Source of the DNA: CAVRIA01 sp963721115
Lineage (GTDB): Bacteria > Desulfobacterota > Binatia > HRBIN30 > CADEER01
Direction of reading: 5' to 3'
Assembly (NCBI GenBank): GCA_963721115.1
Contig: CAVRIA010000014.1
Span: forward strand, 1 to 64,000
Length of the DNA stretch: 64,000 bases
Made by a program: the position numbers and the translations under genes
Notes under the pieces: generated by a model
Seen by the model: only the letters and a program-made list of their open reading frames with translations
What the model was told of the DNA's origin: nothing
The model's database searches: none
Part shown: positions 1-9,423 of the stretch, in pieces
How positions within the stretch are numbered: position 1 is the stretch's first letter
Layout: each line of letters starts with the position of its first letter

Positions 1-1053
1 CCTCGGCACACCGATCGACCCGATCGGCACGCCGGTCGATCCGTCGGGCAGCATCGGCCTGTTCAGCCCGCACAACTACTGGCGCGATCTCGAGGCGTCG
101 GGCGCGGCGATCTACGGCTACAGCGGCTGGCTCGACGGCGCTTACCCGCACGCCGCGATCAAGCGCTTCCTGACCGTGCGCACCCCGGGCAGCCGCCTGA
201 TCCTCGGCCCCTGGAACCACGGTGGCGGTTGGAACATCGACCAGCTGCACGGGCCGGCGAAGTCGCGCTTCGATCACGACGGCGAGCTGCTGCGCTTCTT
301 CGATCACCACCTGCGCGACCGCGACAGCGGCATCGGCGGGAGCCGCCGGTGCACTACTTCACCATGGTCGAGGGACGCTGGAAGGGAGCCGATACCTGGC
401 CGCCGCCGGCGACGACGCTCAGCTACTACCTGGCGGCCGATCGTTCCCTGGCGCTCGAGCGGCCGAGCGCCGAGAGCGCGGCCGACGAGTACCTGGTCGA
501 TCAGAGCGCCGGAACGGGCGAGAGCTCCCGCTGGCGAACGCAGGCGGGCATCGACGCCGCGGTCCGCTACCCGGACCGCGTTCGGCAGGACGCCAAGCTG
601 CTGGTCTACACGTCGCCGCCCCTCGAGCGGCCGCTCGAGGTCACCGGGCACCCGGTCGTCACGCTCTTCGTCGCCTCCAGCGCCACGGACGGCACGTTCT
701 TCGTCTACCTCGAAGACGTCGCCGCGCCCGGCCGCGTCGCCTACGTCACCGAGGGGCAGCTGCGTGGCATCCACCGCCGGCTCGGCGACGCGCCGCCGCC
801 CTACCGGCAGGTCGTACCCTACCGCACGTTCAAGCGAAGCGACGCGCAACCGCTGGTTCCGGGGGAGATCGCCGAGCTGGTGTTCGACCTCTTGCCGATG
901 TCGTACCTGTTCCAGGCGGGGCACCGCCTCCGCCTCGCCATTGCCGGCGCCGACGCGAGCCACTTCGCCATCCTCCCCGGTGGGCCGCCGACACTGCACG
1001 TCCACCGCAGCCGCCCGCACGCCTCGCGCATCGATCTACCGGTGGTGGGGTGA
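1..1053 (+). CDS. CocE/NonD family hydrolase, C-terminal part
   Basis: This is the 3' part of an alpha/beta hydrolase of the CocE / X-Pro dipeptidyl-peptidase (S15) family, which hydrolyses ester or amide bonds; the substrate is unknown. The start lies before the window. Visible are GYSGWLDG (region of the catalytic Asp), LILGPWNHGG (catalytic His) and, from about 450, the C-terminal jelly-roll domain ending IDLPVVG. The frame read from position 2 switches by one base near 339 (GIGG to EPPVHYF), where a GGG run appears to lack one G. Both sides of the switch are good family sequence, so this is probably a sequencing error. The nucleophile Ser region is outside the window. Confidence 0.85.
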   Translation, partial: PRHTDRPDRHAGRSVGQHRPVQPAQLLARSRGVGRGDLRLQRLARRRLPARRDQALPDRAHPGQPPDPRPLEPRWRLEHRPAARAGEVALRSRRRAAALLRSPPARPRQRHRREPPVHYFTMVEGRWKGADTWPPPATTLSYYLAADRSLALERPSAESAADEYLVDQSAGTGESSRWRTQAGIDAAVRYPDRVRQDAKLLVYTSPPLERPLEVTGHPVVTLFVASSATDGTFFVYLEDVAAPGRVAYVTEGQLRGIHRRLGDAPPPYRQVVPYRTFKRSDAQPLVPGEIAELVFDLLPMSYLFQAGHRLRLAIAGADASHFAILPGGPPTLHVHRSRPHASRIDLPVVG

Positions 1054-1061
1054 GGGGAGGA

Positions 1062-1160
1062 AGCAAAGGCTGAGGCAAAGGCTAAGGCTAAGGCTAGAGG
1101 CCGCGTCCTGCATCGACAGCTCAGCCTGAGCCTCAGCCTGAGCCCTAGCCTTTGCTCTTG
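1062..1160. repeat. AGGCTN tandem-repeat hairpin, copy A
   Basis: Hexamer units AGGCTA/AGGCAA run on one arm (about 1064-1098), and their complement (CAGCCTGAGCCT) runs on the other (about 1119-1160). The arms are separated by about 20 bp, so the transcript could fold into a long imperfect hairpin. It lies between the convergent ends of the CocE hydrolase and the thioesterase. There is no T-tract, so it is not a canonical intrinsic terminator. Confidence 0.7.
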
Positions 1161-1202
1161 CCTGCGGATGCTCGTCACCGTCACCGGCCACGCCTCTCTC
1201 AC

Positions 1203-1642
1203 TCAGCTCTTCTTCGGCTCGCGGACCAGCAAGGTCCCCTGCGCGACGCACGCCAGCCGCCCTTCGTTGGCGACGTCGACGCGAACCACGGCCGTCGTCC
1301 GCGTCATCGACACCACGCTCGAGTCGGCGACCAGCTTGCCGCCCTTCACCGGCGCCAGGTAGTTGAGCTTGAACTCCGTCGTCGCCGCCCACGCGCCGCG
1401 CGGCATGAGCGGGTAGAGCACGCAGCCGAGCACGTGATCGACGAGACCGGCCATGACCCCGCCGTGGATGTTGCCGAAGGGCGTCAGGAGGTCCTTGCGC
1501 ACCTCCATCTCCGCCTTCAGGCGCCCGGGCTGGAACTCGACGAACTTCACGCCGAGAAAGACGGCAGGCCGCCGGCCGTCTCGTTGGCCTGAATCATCGC
1601 GTCGGCGACCTTCTGGTCGTAGTGCTCGAACGTCTGTGACAT
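1203..1642 (-). CDS. PaaI family hotdog thioesterase
   Basis: A small acyl-CoA thioesterase of the PaaI/YbgC-like hotdog superfamily, likely hydrolysing aryl- or acyl-CoA thioesters in the cytoplasm. The start at 1642 gives MSQTFEHYDQKVADAM. The core HGGVMAGLVDHVLG motif (His-Gly-Gly and downstream Asp) is characteristic, followed by the TEFKLNYLAPV and VAQGTLLV strands. Reading needs a one-base correction near 1559 (LPSF to FLGVKF), where a C seems to be missing. Length, about 146 residues, is normal. The neighbours do not suggest a pathway. Confidence 0.85.
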
Positions 1643-1702
1643 CGCGTCCCTCCGCACCGAGGAAGTAGCGCGAAGCCTTCGCGAAGCCAACGGGATGAAA
1701 TG

Positions 1703-1778
1703 CGGTTGTTGGGTTGTTGGTTGTTGGAATTCGATCAAGCTCCTTCACCAACAACGAACAGCCCAACAACCAACAGCC
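1703..1778. repeat. GTTGTTGG tandem-repeat hairpin, copy A
   Basis: A left arm of GTTGTTGGGTTGTTGGTTG type (1703-1727) faces a right arm CAACAACCAACAGCC (about 1747-1778) across a loop of roughly 20 bp. It fills the gap between the thioesterase start and the downstream end of the dockerin-repeat gene. The same unit recurs at 9258, 9947 and 47135. Confidence 0.65.
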
Positions 1779-1784
1779 TTCTGC

Positions 1785-2639
1785 TCATCCCCCGGCGCCC
1801 AGCAGCGTGAAGACGCCGATCGGACTGGCGCCAGGAGCGCCCGCGGCGGCGGGACGGGATTTGCGCACGCCGACCCGGGTCAAGGTGGCTTGCGAGCTCG
1901 CCGTGCAGGTGAAGTTGCCCAGTCCCGGCGCGTTGCCCTTGGCCGTGCCCGAGCCGGTCAGATCCATCCGATTCCCCATCACCTGCCCCTGCGCGGTGAA
2001 CGTGTTCTCCGTGACGGTCACGCCGGACGCCGGAATGACCAGCGGTCCCGACACGCTGACGTAATCTCCATCGATCGTCCCGTCGCGACGAGCCTCCGTA
2101 CCGGGCACGTCGTAACCGATGTCACATAGGTTCTGCGCGATGACCACGGTTCCGGAGTCGTTGTACGGCTGCGTGTCGGTCTGCCCGCCCGCCTTGCACG
2201 TGATACTGCCCGTCTCCATGACCGACCAGCTCCCGCTCACGTCGAGGCATGCGAGAGTCGCGAGCGGCGTCGGCGAGGGAGTTGGCGTCGCGGTCGCCGG
2301 GGCCGCCGTCGCGGTCGGCGCGATGCATCCGTTGATGCCGCCGTTGATGCCGCGAATGACCTCGTCGATGCTCACCTGCAGGTCGTTGTTCCCGTCGGCG
2401 GCCGGGCACTGTTCGAGAGACAGCAGGCCGATGCCGATGTTCACCGCCCGGATGACCTCGTCGATGGTGATCTCCCCATCGCCGTTGCAGTCGCAGACGC
2501 AGACGTCCAGATTCGCGACGCCGTTTCCCGCCTCGAAGGCGGCCGCTCGCACCGCGCCGGCGACGACGATCGCGGCCGCCAGCAGCAAGGGCCGCCACCG
2601 CTCAGAGCTCAGAAACCATCGGGCGCCATCGTTTAGCAT
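1785..2639 (-). CDS. Secreted protein with dockerin-like repeat pair
   Basis: An exported protein of about 284 residues. The start at 2639 is preceded by a GGAGGGGGG ribosome binding site and begins an N-terminal hydrophobic signal segment (LLLAAAIVVAGAV). Next come two EF-hand-like dockerin type I repeats: CDCNGDGEITIDEVIRAVNI and ADGNNDLQVSIDEVIRGING, whose Asp/Asn positions match the Ca2+ loop. A Thr/Pro/Ala-rich linker follows, then a C-terminal beta-rich domain with paired cysteines starting LDVSGSWSVMETG. No catalytic motif is visible. The DVSGSW start resembles small lipocalin-like or beta-barrel domains, but that is only a resemblance. Function unknown. Confidence 0.75.
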   Translation of the reverse strand: MLNDGARWFLSSERWRPLLLAAAIVVAGAVRAAAFEAGNGVANLDVCVCDCNGDGEITIDEVIRAVNIGIGLLSLEQCPAADGNNDLQVSIDEVIRGINGGINGCIAPTATAAPATATPTPSPTPLATLACLDVSGSWSVMETGSITCKAGGQTDTQPYNDSGTVVIAQNLCDIGYDVPGTEARRDGTIDGDYVSVSGPLVIPASGVTVTENTFTAQGQVMGNRMDLTGSGTAKGNAPGLGNFTCTASSQATLTRVGVRKSRPAAAGAPGASPIGVFTLLGAGG

Positions 2640-2701
2640 GATCCCCCCTCCGTCAGATCGCAGATCGATCGGTACCATCAACATCGCCCGATACACAATT
2701 G

Positions 2702-2774
2702 GGGAAAACCCAGACGGCGCGGAAGCGATGAAGCGCACTCCGGGAAAACCCTCGCCCAATTAAGGGAAATTCCC
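2702..2774. promoter_or_regulatory. Cluster of GGGAAA-type palindromic motifs
   Basis: Three related short motifs lie upstream of the dockerin-repeat gene: GGGAAAACCC at 2702-2711, GGGAAAACCC at 2742-2751 and the perfect palindrome GGGAAATTCCC at 2764-2774. Similar motifs recur at 40590-40621 near other dockerin genes. Clustering of one short dyad suggests binding sites for a dimeric regulator. The regulator is unknown and the call is inference. Confidence 0.35.
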
Positions 2775-2864
2775 AATTTACCCGACGCGGCATTCCATGC
2801 GAGACATCATTCAGAAGGTGGAGGCCCGCCATCGACCCACGGCAGATGGCCCCACGATCCGCGC

Positions 2865-3299
2865 ATGGATACAGAGCCGATATATTCCGAAGAGTCCTTC
2901 GACATCGTCGCCGTCTCGTCGGCGCGTCGCACGCTGCCCGTCGAGCAGATACCGAAGCTGCTGCCGAGACGAGGCGACACGCCAGAGAACGTGCGGGCTC
3001 TGCTGGAGCGCCCGGACGTGATCTCTCGCCTGCCCGACGGGCGGCTGCGGTGGACGTACTGCTATCGCAGCTCGCGTTCTCAACCGGAAGGCACGATGAC
3101 GCGGCTCTTCCGGCACACCGACTGGCACTCGTGGAGCATCCTGGTCACCTTCGACACCCGCGGCCGGGTGGCCGACGTGGCGAGCAACTACACGCGCCTG
3201 CGCGTCTTCGAGGGCCTGCTCGGCGGCCTGCTCAAGCCGGCCCTCGAGCGCCTGACCGCGGATCAGTTCGTCGCCCTGTCGAGAGCCCGCCGCGGCTGA
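2865..3299 (+). CDS. Hypothetical protein
   Basis: A 144-residue frame starting MDTEPIYSEESFDIVAV. It has a plausible globular composition, and its central strand-like segments DWHSWSILVTFDTRGRVADV are followed by a leucine-rich helix near the C-terminus. There is no signal peptide or recognised motif. The start is the first ATG; no strong Shine-Dalgarno sequence is visible. It stands alone between the dockerin-repeat gene and the MerR/TPR gene. The strand-turn with DxxGRVxDV is reminiscent of BamE/SmpA-like folds, but this is too weak to name it. Confidence 0.55.
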   Translation: MDTEPIYSEESFDIVAVSSARRTLPVEQIPKLLPRRGDTPENVRALLERPDVISRLPDGRLRWTYCYRSSRSQPEGTMTRLFRHTDWHSWSILVTFDTRGRVADVASNYTRLRVFEGLLGGLLKPALERLTADQFVALSRARRG

Positions 3300-3350
3300 G
3301 CTCCGATCGGCTTGCCAGCGCCGGCATCCGCAATATCCCGGCCCATCTCC

Positions 3351-3412
3351 AGCACATCAGCACATCAGCACATCAGCACGTCCACACGTCAGTACGTCAG
3401 TACGTCAGCACT
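3351..3412. repeat. AGCACRTC tandem repeat, copy A
   Basis: About six copies of a 9-10 bp unit (AGCACATC, then CGTCAGTA variants) lie at the 3' side of the MerR/TPR gene, between convergent genes. The same unit occurs at 27901, 28216 and 28661. Confidence 0.7.
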
Positions 3413-3415
3413 GCT

Positions 3416-4273
3416 TCACTTCTTCAATCTCCGGTACGCCATGAAGTGACGCAGCGCCTGCTCGCGCTGGCCGAGGCGTTCGAGCACCCGCGCCAGATTG
3501 AAGTGGGCGTCGGCGAACTTGGGGTCGATCTCGAGCGCCCGCCCGTAGTGCGCGCGCGCCGTCTCCGCGTCGCCGGCGTCCTCCAGCGCGAGGCCCATGT
3601 TGAAGTGGGTCAGGGCGTCGACGGGGTCGCAGCGCAGGGCTTCGCGATACAGGCTCAGGGCGCCGTCCACGTCCCCCGACTCGTACAGCAGGCGTCCGAG
3701 GTTCACGTAGGCATCGGCAAAATCCGGATCGATCTCGAGCGCCCGCCGGTAGGCGCGGCGCGCCGCCTCCGGATCGCCCTCCTCGAACGCGACGCCGCGG
3801 TCGAACCATGTCTCGGCGTCCTCCCCGGCGACCGCCGCCGCCGGCCGCTCGCGGGTCGTCCGCTTGCTCGCCGGAACGACGACGGCACTGCGCCGCGCCA
3901 GGTCGTCGACGTCGAAGACCAACACGCCCTGCCCGCTCTCCGGCTGCCAGGCCGTGGCGCCGTCGCGCACCGTGACGCGCTTGCCGTCGGCGTAGATGCG
4001 GACCCCCGACAGCGGGCGCTGCGGCGGCAGCTGGCGGGCCAGCTCCGCCATGGCGCCGCGCACCCGGCGCAGCGGGATGCGCTGGCGCAGCAGCCCGTGC
4101 GCGGCGCGCAGCATCACCAGGTCCTGAAACGAGTACTCGTAGACGCCGCCGCGGCGGCGCGCCTGGCACAGCCCGGCCCGCACCAGTTTGCGCACGCGCA
4201 CCGGCGTCACGCGCAGGACGCGCGCGATGGCAGCGGTGCGAAGGACTTCCGAGGCTGAGGTACGCACGGGCAT
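3416..4273 (-). CDS. MerR-like HTH and TPR-repeat protein
   Basis: A 285-residue cytoplasmic protein. Residues about 8-75 form a MerR-type winged helix (TAAIARVLRVTPVRVRKLV, then GVYEYSFQDLVMLRAA). The middle is a linker, and from about 150 there are four TPR units (AETWFDRGVAFEEGDPEAA, then repeats ending ALEIDPDFADAYVNLGRLL and ALEIDPKFADAHFNLARVL). The architecture suggests a DNA-binding regulator or a TPR scaffold. It is followed downstream by an AGCACRTC repeat. It sits 89 bp from the 3' end of ku on the same strand, so co-transcription with ku is possible. It has no frame problems. Confidence 0.8.
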   Translation of the reverse strand: MPVRTSASEVLRTAAIARVLRVTPVRVRKLVRAGLCQARRRGGVYEYSFQDLVMLRAAHGLLRQRIPLRRVRGAMAELARQLPPQRPLSGVRIYADGKRVTVRDGATAWQPESGQGVLVFDVDDLARRSAVVVPASKRTTRERPAAAVAGEDAETWFDRGVAFEEGDPEAARRAYRRALEIDPDFADAYVNLGRLLYESGDVDGALSLYREALRCDPVDALTHFNMGLALEDAGDAETARAHYGRALEIDPKFADAHFNLARVLERLGQREQALRHFMAYRRLKK

Positions 4274-4362
4274 GCGTCTTCGGCGCCCGGATTAGTGGAT
4301 GGCGCGCGCGATGGCAATGGGACGGGAGACGAGGTGTGCGCGGCCGCCTCTCCCGCCGCGGC

Positions 4363-5240
4363 TCACTTGCTCTTCCCCGCCACCTTGCGCGGCGCCGCCG
4401 TCTTCTCCTTGGCGCGCGCCGGCTTGCGACCGCCGCCGCCTTCGCGGGCGCGGCGGCCGGCTTCTTCTGCTTGGCCTCCAGGCTCGCCTTCAGCGCCTCC
4501 ATGAGATCGATGATCTGGCCCTTCGGCGCCTGCGCCGGCGCCACCGCGATCTCCTCGCCGGCGATCTTCTGCTCGATCATCGCCTGCGCCGACTTGCGGT
4601 ACTCGTCCTCGTACTTGGTCGGATCGAAGGAGTCGGAGGCGAGCTGGTCGATGAGCTGCACGGCGAGATCGATCTCGGTCGGCTTGAGCGTCACCTCGTC
4701 GCCCCGCTCGACGTCGCTGAAGTCTCGCACCTCGTCGGCGTAGTAGAGCGAGTGCATCATCAGTCCGTCCTGCGCCTGGCGCACCAGGACGAGCTGCTGG
4801 CGGCCGCGCGTCGAGAAGCGGGCGACGGCGCCCTTGCCGGCGCGCTGCATCGCCTCGCGGAGAAGGCGGTACGCCTTGTTGCCGCCCTTGTCCGGACCGA
4901 GCAGGTAGGCCCGGTCGAAGTAGATGGGATCGATCTCGGCGATGGGAATGAACTCCTCGATCTCGATCGACTGGTCGCTCTGACTCTCCAGCGCCTTGAG
5001 CTCGTCCGGCGACAGGATCGCGTACTGGCCCTTGGCGTACTCGTACCCCTTGACCATGTCGCCGCGCTCCACCACCTCCCCGCAGCCGGCGCACACGTAC
5101 TGCTGCCGCAGGCGCGACTTGTCCTTCTCGTGCAGCAGGTTGAACGATAGGCTCTTCGATTGCGTCCCGGTATAGAGCTTGACCGGTACGGACACGAGCC
5201 CGAAGCTGATGGTTCCAGAAGCGATTGCCCGCGCAGCCAT
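4363..5240 (-). CDS. ku: Non-homologous end joining protein Ku
   Basis: Bacterial Ku homodimer that binds double-strand DNA ends and recruits LigD. The start at 5240 (MAARAIASGTISFGLVSVPV, typical of the family) has a GGAGGA site upstream. The beta-barrel core is clear, including the CxxC pair CAGCGEVVERGDMVKGYEY, then KPTEIDLAVQLIDQL and the DEYRKSAQAMIEQKIAGEE region. The C-terminus is a Lys/Ala-rich tail as in other bacterial Ku proteins, ending APRKVAGKSK. A one-base frame change near 4440, inside a GCC/GGC run in that tail, separates the core from the natural stop and is likely a sequence error. It is divergent from ligD across a 72-bp gap that probably holds both promoters. Confidence 0.93.
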
Positions 5241-5312
5241 GAGGTCTTCCTCCGCGACTAGCCTGCCGACCACCATACCATCGATGCCGGCCCCGGGCGA
5301 GGATTTTGTGAG

Positions 5313-7868
5313 ATGAAGGAGCGGCGCCGCTCCCTCGACACCTACCGCCGCAAGCGCGACCCGGCGCGCACCCCGGAGCCCTTCGGCGCGCCCGGCGGAG
5401 CGGCGCCCGGGGCGGCGCGGCGCTTCGTGATCCAGGAGCACGCGGCGCGGCGCCTGCACTGGGACTTCCGCCTCGAGATCGACGGCGTCCTGGCCAGCTG
5501 GGCCGTCCCCAAGGGACCCTCGGTCGACCCGAAGGAGAAGCGCCTGGCGGTGCAGACGGAGGACCACCCGCTCGATTACGGCGGCTTCGAGGGCATCATC
5601 CCGGCGGGAAACTACGGCGCCGGCGCGGTCATCCTCTGGGATCGGGGCACATACGAGACGGTCGGCGGCGAGGCCCCGGGCGCCGGCCTGGAGAGCGGCA
5701 AGCTCGACCTGCTGCTGAACGGCCACAAGCTGCGCGGGCGCTGGGCCCTGGTGCGCATCAAGCGCGGCTCGGGCAGGGACTGGCTGCTGATCAAGAAGGC
5801 GGACGGAACCCCGACCCGCCCCGAGCCGGTGGTCGCGCGCCCCGCCTCCGTCGTCTCCGGGTTGACGGTCGAGGAGCTGCGCGACGGGGCGCGGCGCGAC
5901 GCGGAGCTCGCCGCCGCCGCGGCGCAGGCTGGGGCTCCGCGCCGCGCCCTGCGGCCGCCGACCTGGCGCCCATGCTGGCCGGCACCGCCGAGCAGGCCTT
6001 CTCCCGCCCCGGCTGGCTCTTCGAGCTCAAGTACGACGGAATCCGCGCCCTCGCCGTGCGCCGCGCCGGTGGCCCGGTGCGCCTCTTCTCGCGCCGCCGG
6101 CGCGACATCGGCGCCAGCTTCCCGGAGATCGCCGCCGCCGCCGCACACCTGCCCTGCGACGACTTCGCCCTCGACGGCGAGATCGTCGCCATCGACGAGG
6201 GCGGCGCCGGCTCCTTCGAGCGCCTGCAGCAGCGCCTCGGACTGAGCGAGCCCGCGGCCGTGCAGCGCGCCGCCTCGAGGTGCCGGTGCTGATGCACGGC
6301 TTCGACCTGCTCGCCGTCGCCGGCCACGACCTGCGCGCCCTGCCGCTGGCGACGCGCAAGCAGATCCTGCGCCGGCTGCTGCCCGCGCAGGGCGTCGTGC
6401 GCTACGCCGACCACATCGAGGAGGAGGGCACCGGCCTGTTCGAGGCGGCGCGCGAGCACCACCTGGAGGGCATCATCGCCAAGCGCGCCGCGTCGCCGTA
6501 CCGCAGCGGCCGCCGCTCCACCGACTGGCTGAAGATCAAGGTGCCGCGCAGCGCCCGCCTGGCCGTCGTCGGCTACCTGCCCGGCAAGGGCTCGCGCCGC
6601 GATCTCGGGGCGCTCATGCTCGCCTGGCAGAGGGACGGCCGCCTGACGTACGCGGGCAACGTCGGCAGCGGCTTCAGCGCCGCCACCGTCGACCGCGTGC
6701 TGCCGCTGCTGCGGGACACGCGCCGCGACACTCCCGCCTTCGAGGCGGCAGCCGGACATGCTCGCCCGCAACGCCGTGTTCGTCGAGCCGCGGCTGGTCG
6801 CCGAGGTGCGGTACACCGAGACCACCGAGCGCGGCGTCCTGCGCCAGCCGGTGCTGCTCGCCGTCGACGAGGACGGCGACCTCTCGGCCTGCGACGCGCC
6901 GCCGGCGAAGCCCGACCCCATGGCGAAGCCGCCCGCCGCGCCGTCCCCGACACCGCAAGGCGCGGGCGACGCGCGGCGAGGCGACGCCGGCACCGCCGGT
7001 GCCGAGGCTACAGCTCACCAACCTCGACAAGGTCTTCTGGCCCGGCGAGGGCTACACCAAGGGAGACCTGCTCGCCTACTACGAGCGCATCTGGCCGGCG
7101 CTGCAGCCCTACCTCGAGGACCGCCCGCTGGTGCTCACCCGCTACCCGGACGGCATCGAGGGCAAGAGCTTCTTCCAGAAGAACGCGCCGGAGTTCATTC
7201 CCGATTGGATCTCCACCTCGCGCATCGACGACACCGAGTACTTCGTCTGCAACGACCGCGACAGCCTGCTGTACGTCATCAACCTCGGCTGCATCCCGCT
7301 GCACATGTGGAGCGCCAGGCGGGCGACGATCGAGCATCCCGACTGGACGATCCTCGATCTCGATCCGAAGGGGGCGCCGTTCTCGCACGTCGTCGCCGTG
7401 GCGCGCCACATCCACTCGCTGCTCGCGCCGCTCGACGCGCCGCACTTCGTCAAAACCTCGGGGCAGGACGGCCTGCACATCCTGCTCCCCCTGGCGGCGA
7501 CGCTGACGCACGACGAGGCCAAGGCCCTCGCCGAGGTCATCGCTCGATTGACCGTGGCCGAGCTGCCCGAGATCGCCACCGTGGCGCGCCCGCTCGGCGA
7601 CCGCGGCGGCAAGGTCTACGTCGACTTCCTGCAGAACGGCCGCGGCAAGACCATCGCCGCGCCGTTCTCGGCGCGCCCGCGCCCGGGCGCGCCGGTGTCG
7701 ATGCCGCTGGCGTGGAAGGACGTCAACGCGCGCCTGAGCCCGGCCCGCTTCACCATCCGCACCGCCCCGGCCCGCCTGCGCCGCACTCCGGACCCCATGC
7801 GCGCGGTTCTGGAGACGCCGGTCGACGTCGGCGCCGTTCTCGACGCGCTGTCGCGCCGGATGAAGTGA
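5313..7868 (+). CDS. ligD: ATP-dependent DNA ligase LigD (PE-LIG-POL)
   Basis: Multifunctional NHEJ ligase. The domains in order are 3'-phosphoesterase (5313-5950: QEHAARRLHWDFRLE, then EDHPLDYGGFEGIIPAGNYG), ATP-dependent ligase (5972-6900: adenylation Lys in LFELKYDGIR, then LDGEIVAID, LEGIIAKR, DWLKIK) and AEP polymerase (6999-7868: NLDKVFWPGEGYTKGDLLAYY, catalytic LDLDPKG, HFVKTSGQDGLHILLPL). This order matches the Pseudomonas-type LigD. The frame changes four times (about 5960, 6270, 6750, 6980), each by one base, and the net effect is zero. All segments retain family motifs, so sequence errors are more likely than a pseudogene. It is divergent from ku. Confidence 0.92.
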
Positions 7869-7977
7869 CGCCGGGCACGCAGAGCCCTCGGCCGGATGTC
7901 CAGGCCAAGTGCCGGTTTCGCAATTCCGGTGACGTGTTGTACGAGGTTCCTTCTCGTCGACAAAATGCGAGGACACC

Positions 7978-8050
7978 CTTCGACAAGCTCAGCGATGAGC
8001 GGACAAGTTTTTTCAAATCCCCCCAACCTTTGAGGCTGAGCTTGTCGAAG
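7978..8050. repeat. CTTCGACAAGCTCAG inverted repeat (REP-like)
   Basis: CTTCGACAAGCTCAG (7978-7992) and its exact reverse complement CTGAGCTTGTCGAAG (8036-8050) flank a 43-bp loop, with further CGAAGGG flanks. A solitary half occurs at 58188-58202. It lies in the 418-bp gap between ligD and the lactonase gene (7869-8286). The rest of that gap shows no gene. Confidence 0.8.
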
Positions 8051-8286
8051 CCTGTCCGGAGCGTAGTCGAAGGGCCCTTTCGGAGAAAATCGACAGTCTC
8101 GGATGGGAGAGGGTCAGGATGAGGGCGGGATCATGAGAGCGCCTCGGCATTTGCGCATTGTCATAGTGCAAAGCGGCACGCCTCATCGTCTCAGCGCAAA
8201 AGCCTTCCGCCCCCGAAGCGCCGGTCCGAACGGAGATTCTCTCTGCCGAGCCGGTCTGTTACCGTGCACCGCGGAAGGAGGTCGAG

Positions 8287-9219
8287 ATGCCACTCTCATC
8301 GATCCCCCTGTCGAGCTGCGAGAAGATCGGCCTCGGCGTGCAGAGGCCCGAGGACGTCGTCGTCGGCCGGGACGGGCGCGTGTGGGCGTCGGACCAGCAG
8401 AGCGCCTGCGCCGAGATCCTGCCGGACGGCGGCCTGCGCCGCGTCGGAAAGGCGGGCGGCGCGCCGAACGGAATCAACATGGACGCGCGCGGCCGCATCG
8501 TCATCGCCAACTTCGAGCTCGGGCCGGTGCAGCGCCTCGACGTCGAGAGCGGCGAGGTCGAAGTCGTGTGCAGCGAGGTCGACGGGCGCACACTGACCGC
8601 CTCGAACTACCCGATCCTCGACCGCCAGGGGAACATCTGGTGCGCCAACTCGACCTTCGCGCAGCCGTGGCCGAAGGCGCTCGACGGGCGGGCGGACGGC
8701 TTCCTCTTCCGCATCCGGCCGGACGGCCGCGCCGAGACAATGGCTGACGGAATCCAGTTCGCCAACGGCCTCGCCCTCGACGCGGACGAGTCTCACATCT
8801 ACGTCTGCCAGACGAGCGGCTGCAATGTGATCCGCTACGCCATCCGCGCCGACGGCAGCCTCGGTGCGGCGGAGCCGTACGGACCGGTGCTCGGCACCCG
8901 GTTCCCGACCTCGATCGATGCACCCGGCCCCGACGTTCTCGCGCGCGTCGGGCTGACTGACGGCTGCGGCTTCGACGTCGAGGGCAACCTGTGGGTGACG
9001 CTGGTCGCCGCCAACCGCATCGTCGCCATCACCCCGAAGGGCGAGGTCGTCCCGATTCTGGAGGACCCGGCCGGCGAGCTGATCCGGCAGCCGACCAACG
9101 TCACCTGGGGCGGCGCGGACATGCGAGACCTCTACATCGGCAGCATCGCCAGCGACTACGTCGTCCGCGCCCGCAGCCCGATCGCGGGGCTGCGGTTGCT
9201 ACATCAGAGAGGGGCGTGA
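8287..9219 (+). CDS. SMP-30/gluconolactonase-like protein
   Basis: A 310-residue six-bladed beta-propeller of the SMP-30/gluconolactonase/LRE family, which hydrolyses sugar or aryl lactones using a bound divalent metal. The start has a strong AAGGAGG site 8 bases upstream. Family features include RPEDVVVGRDGRVWASD, APNGINMDARGRIVIANF (the metal-binding Asn region), IQFANGLALDADESHIYV and the repeated blade pattern of VxxxGNLWV. No signal peptide is visible, so it is probably cytoplasmic. It is a single-gene unit, and the true substrate cannot be inferred from the neighbours. Confidence 0.85.
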   Translation: MPLSSIPLSSCEKIGLGVQRPEDVVVGRDGRVWASDQQSACAEILPDGGLRRVGKAGGAPNGINMDARGRIVIANFELGPVQRLDVESGEVEVVCSEVDGRTLTASNYPILDRQGNIWCANSTFAQPWPKALDGRADGFLFRIRPDGRAETMADGIQFANGLALDADESHIYVCQTSGCNVIRYAIRADGSLGAAEPYGPVLGTRFPTSIDAPGPDVLARVGLTDGCGFDVEGNLWVTLVAANRIVAITPKGEVVPILEDPAGELIRQPTNVTWGGADMRDLYIGSIASDYVVRARSPIAGLRLLHQRGA

Positions 9220-9257
9220 CCGGGCTTCGCCCCACAATCCGCCCAACCGCCCCGCCA

Positions 9258-9291
9258 GGTTGTTGGTTGTTACGTTGTTGGCTGTTGGGTC
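9258..9291. repeat. GTTGTTGG repeat, copy B
   Basis: GGTTGTTGGTTGTTACGTTGTTGG-type units lie in the gap after the SMP-30 gene and before the ECF sigma gene. There is a single orientation only; the complementary orientation is not seen nearby. Confidence 0.55.
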
Positions 9292-9423
9292 TCCGCATAC
9301 CGACCACGTCGTCGCACCCACGGCGCCAACCACTCCGCAAAGACCAGTGATCGGTAGCTGATCTATGCAACTCGTTCGCGTCCGGGTTTCGAGGATCGGC
9401 GATCCGGGGCGGCGTTTTTCGTC

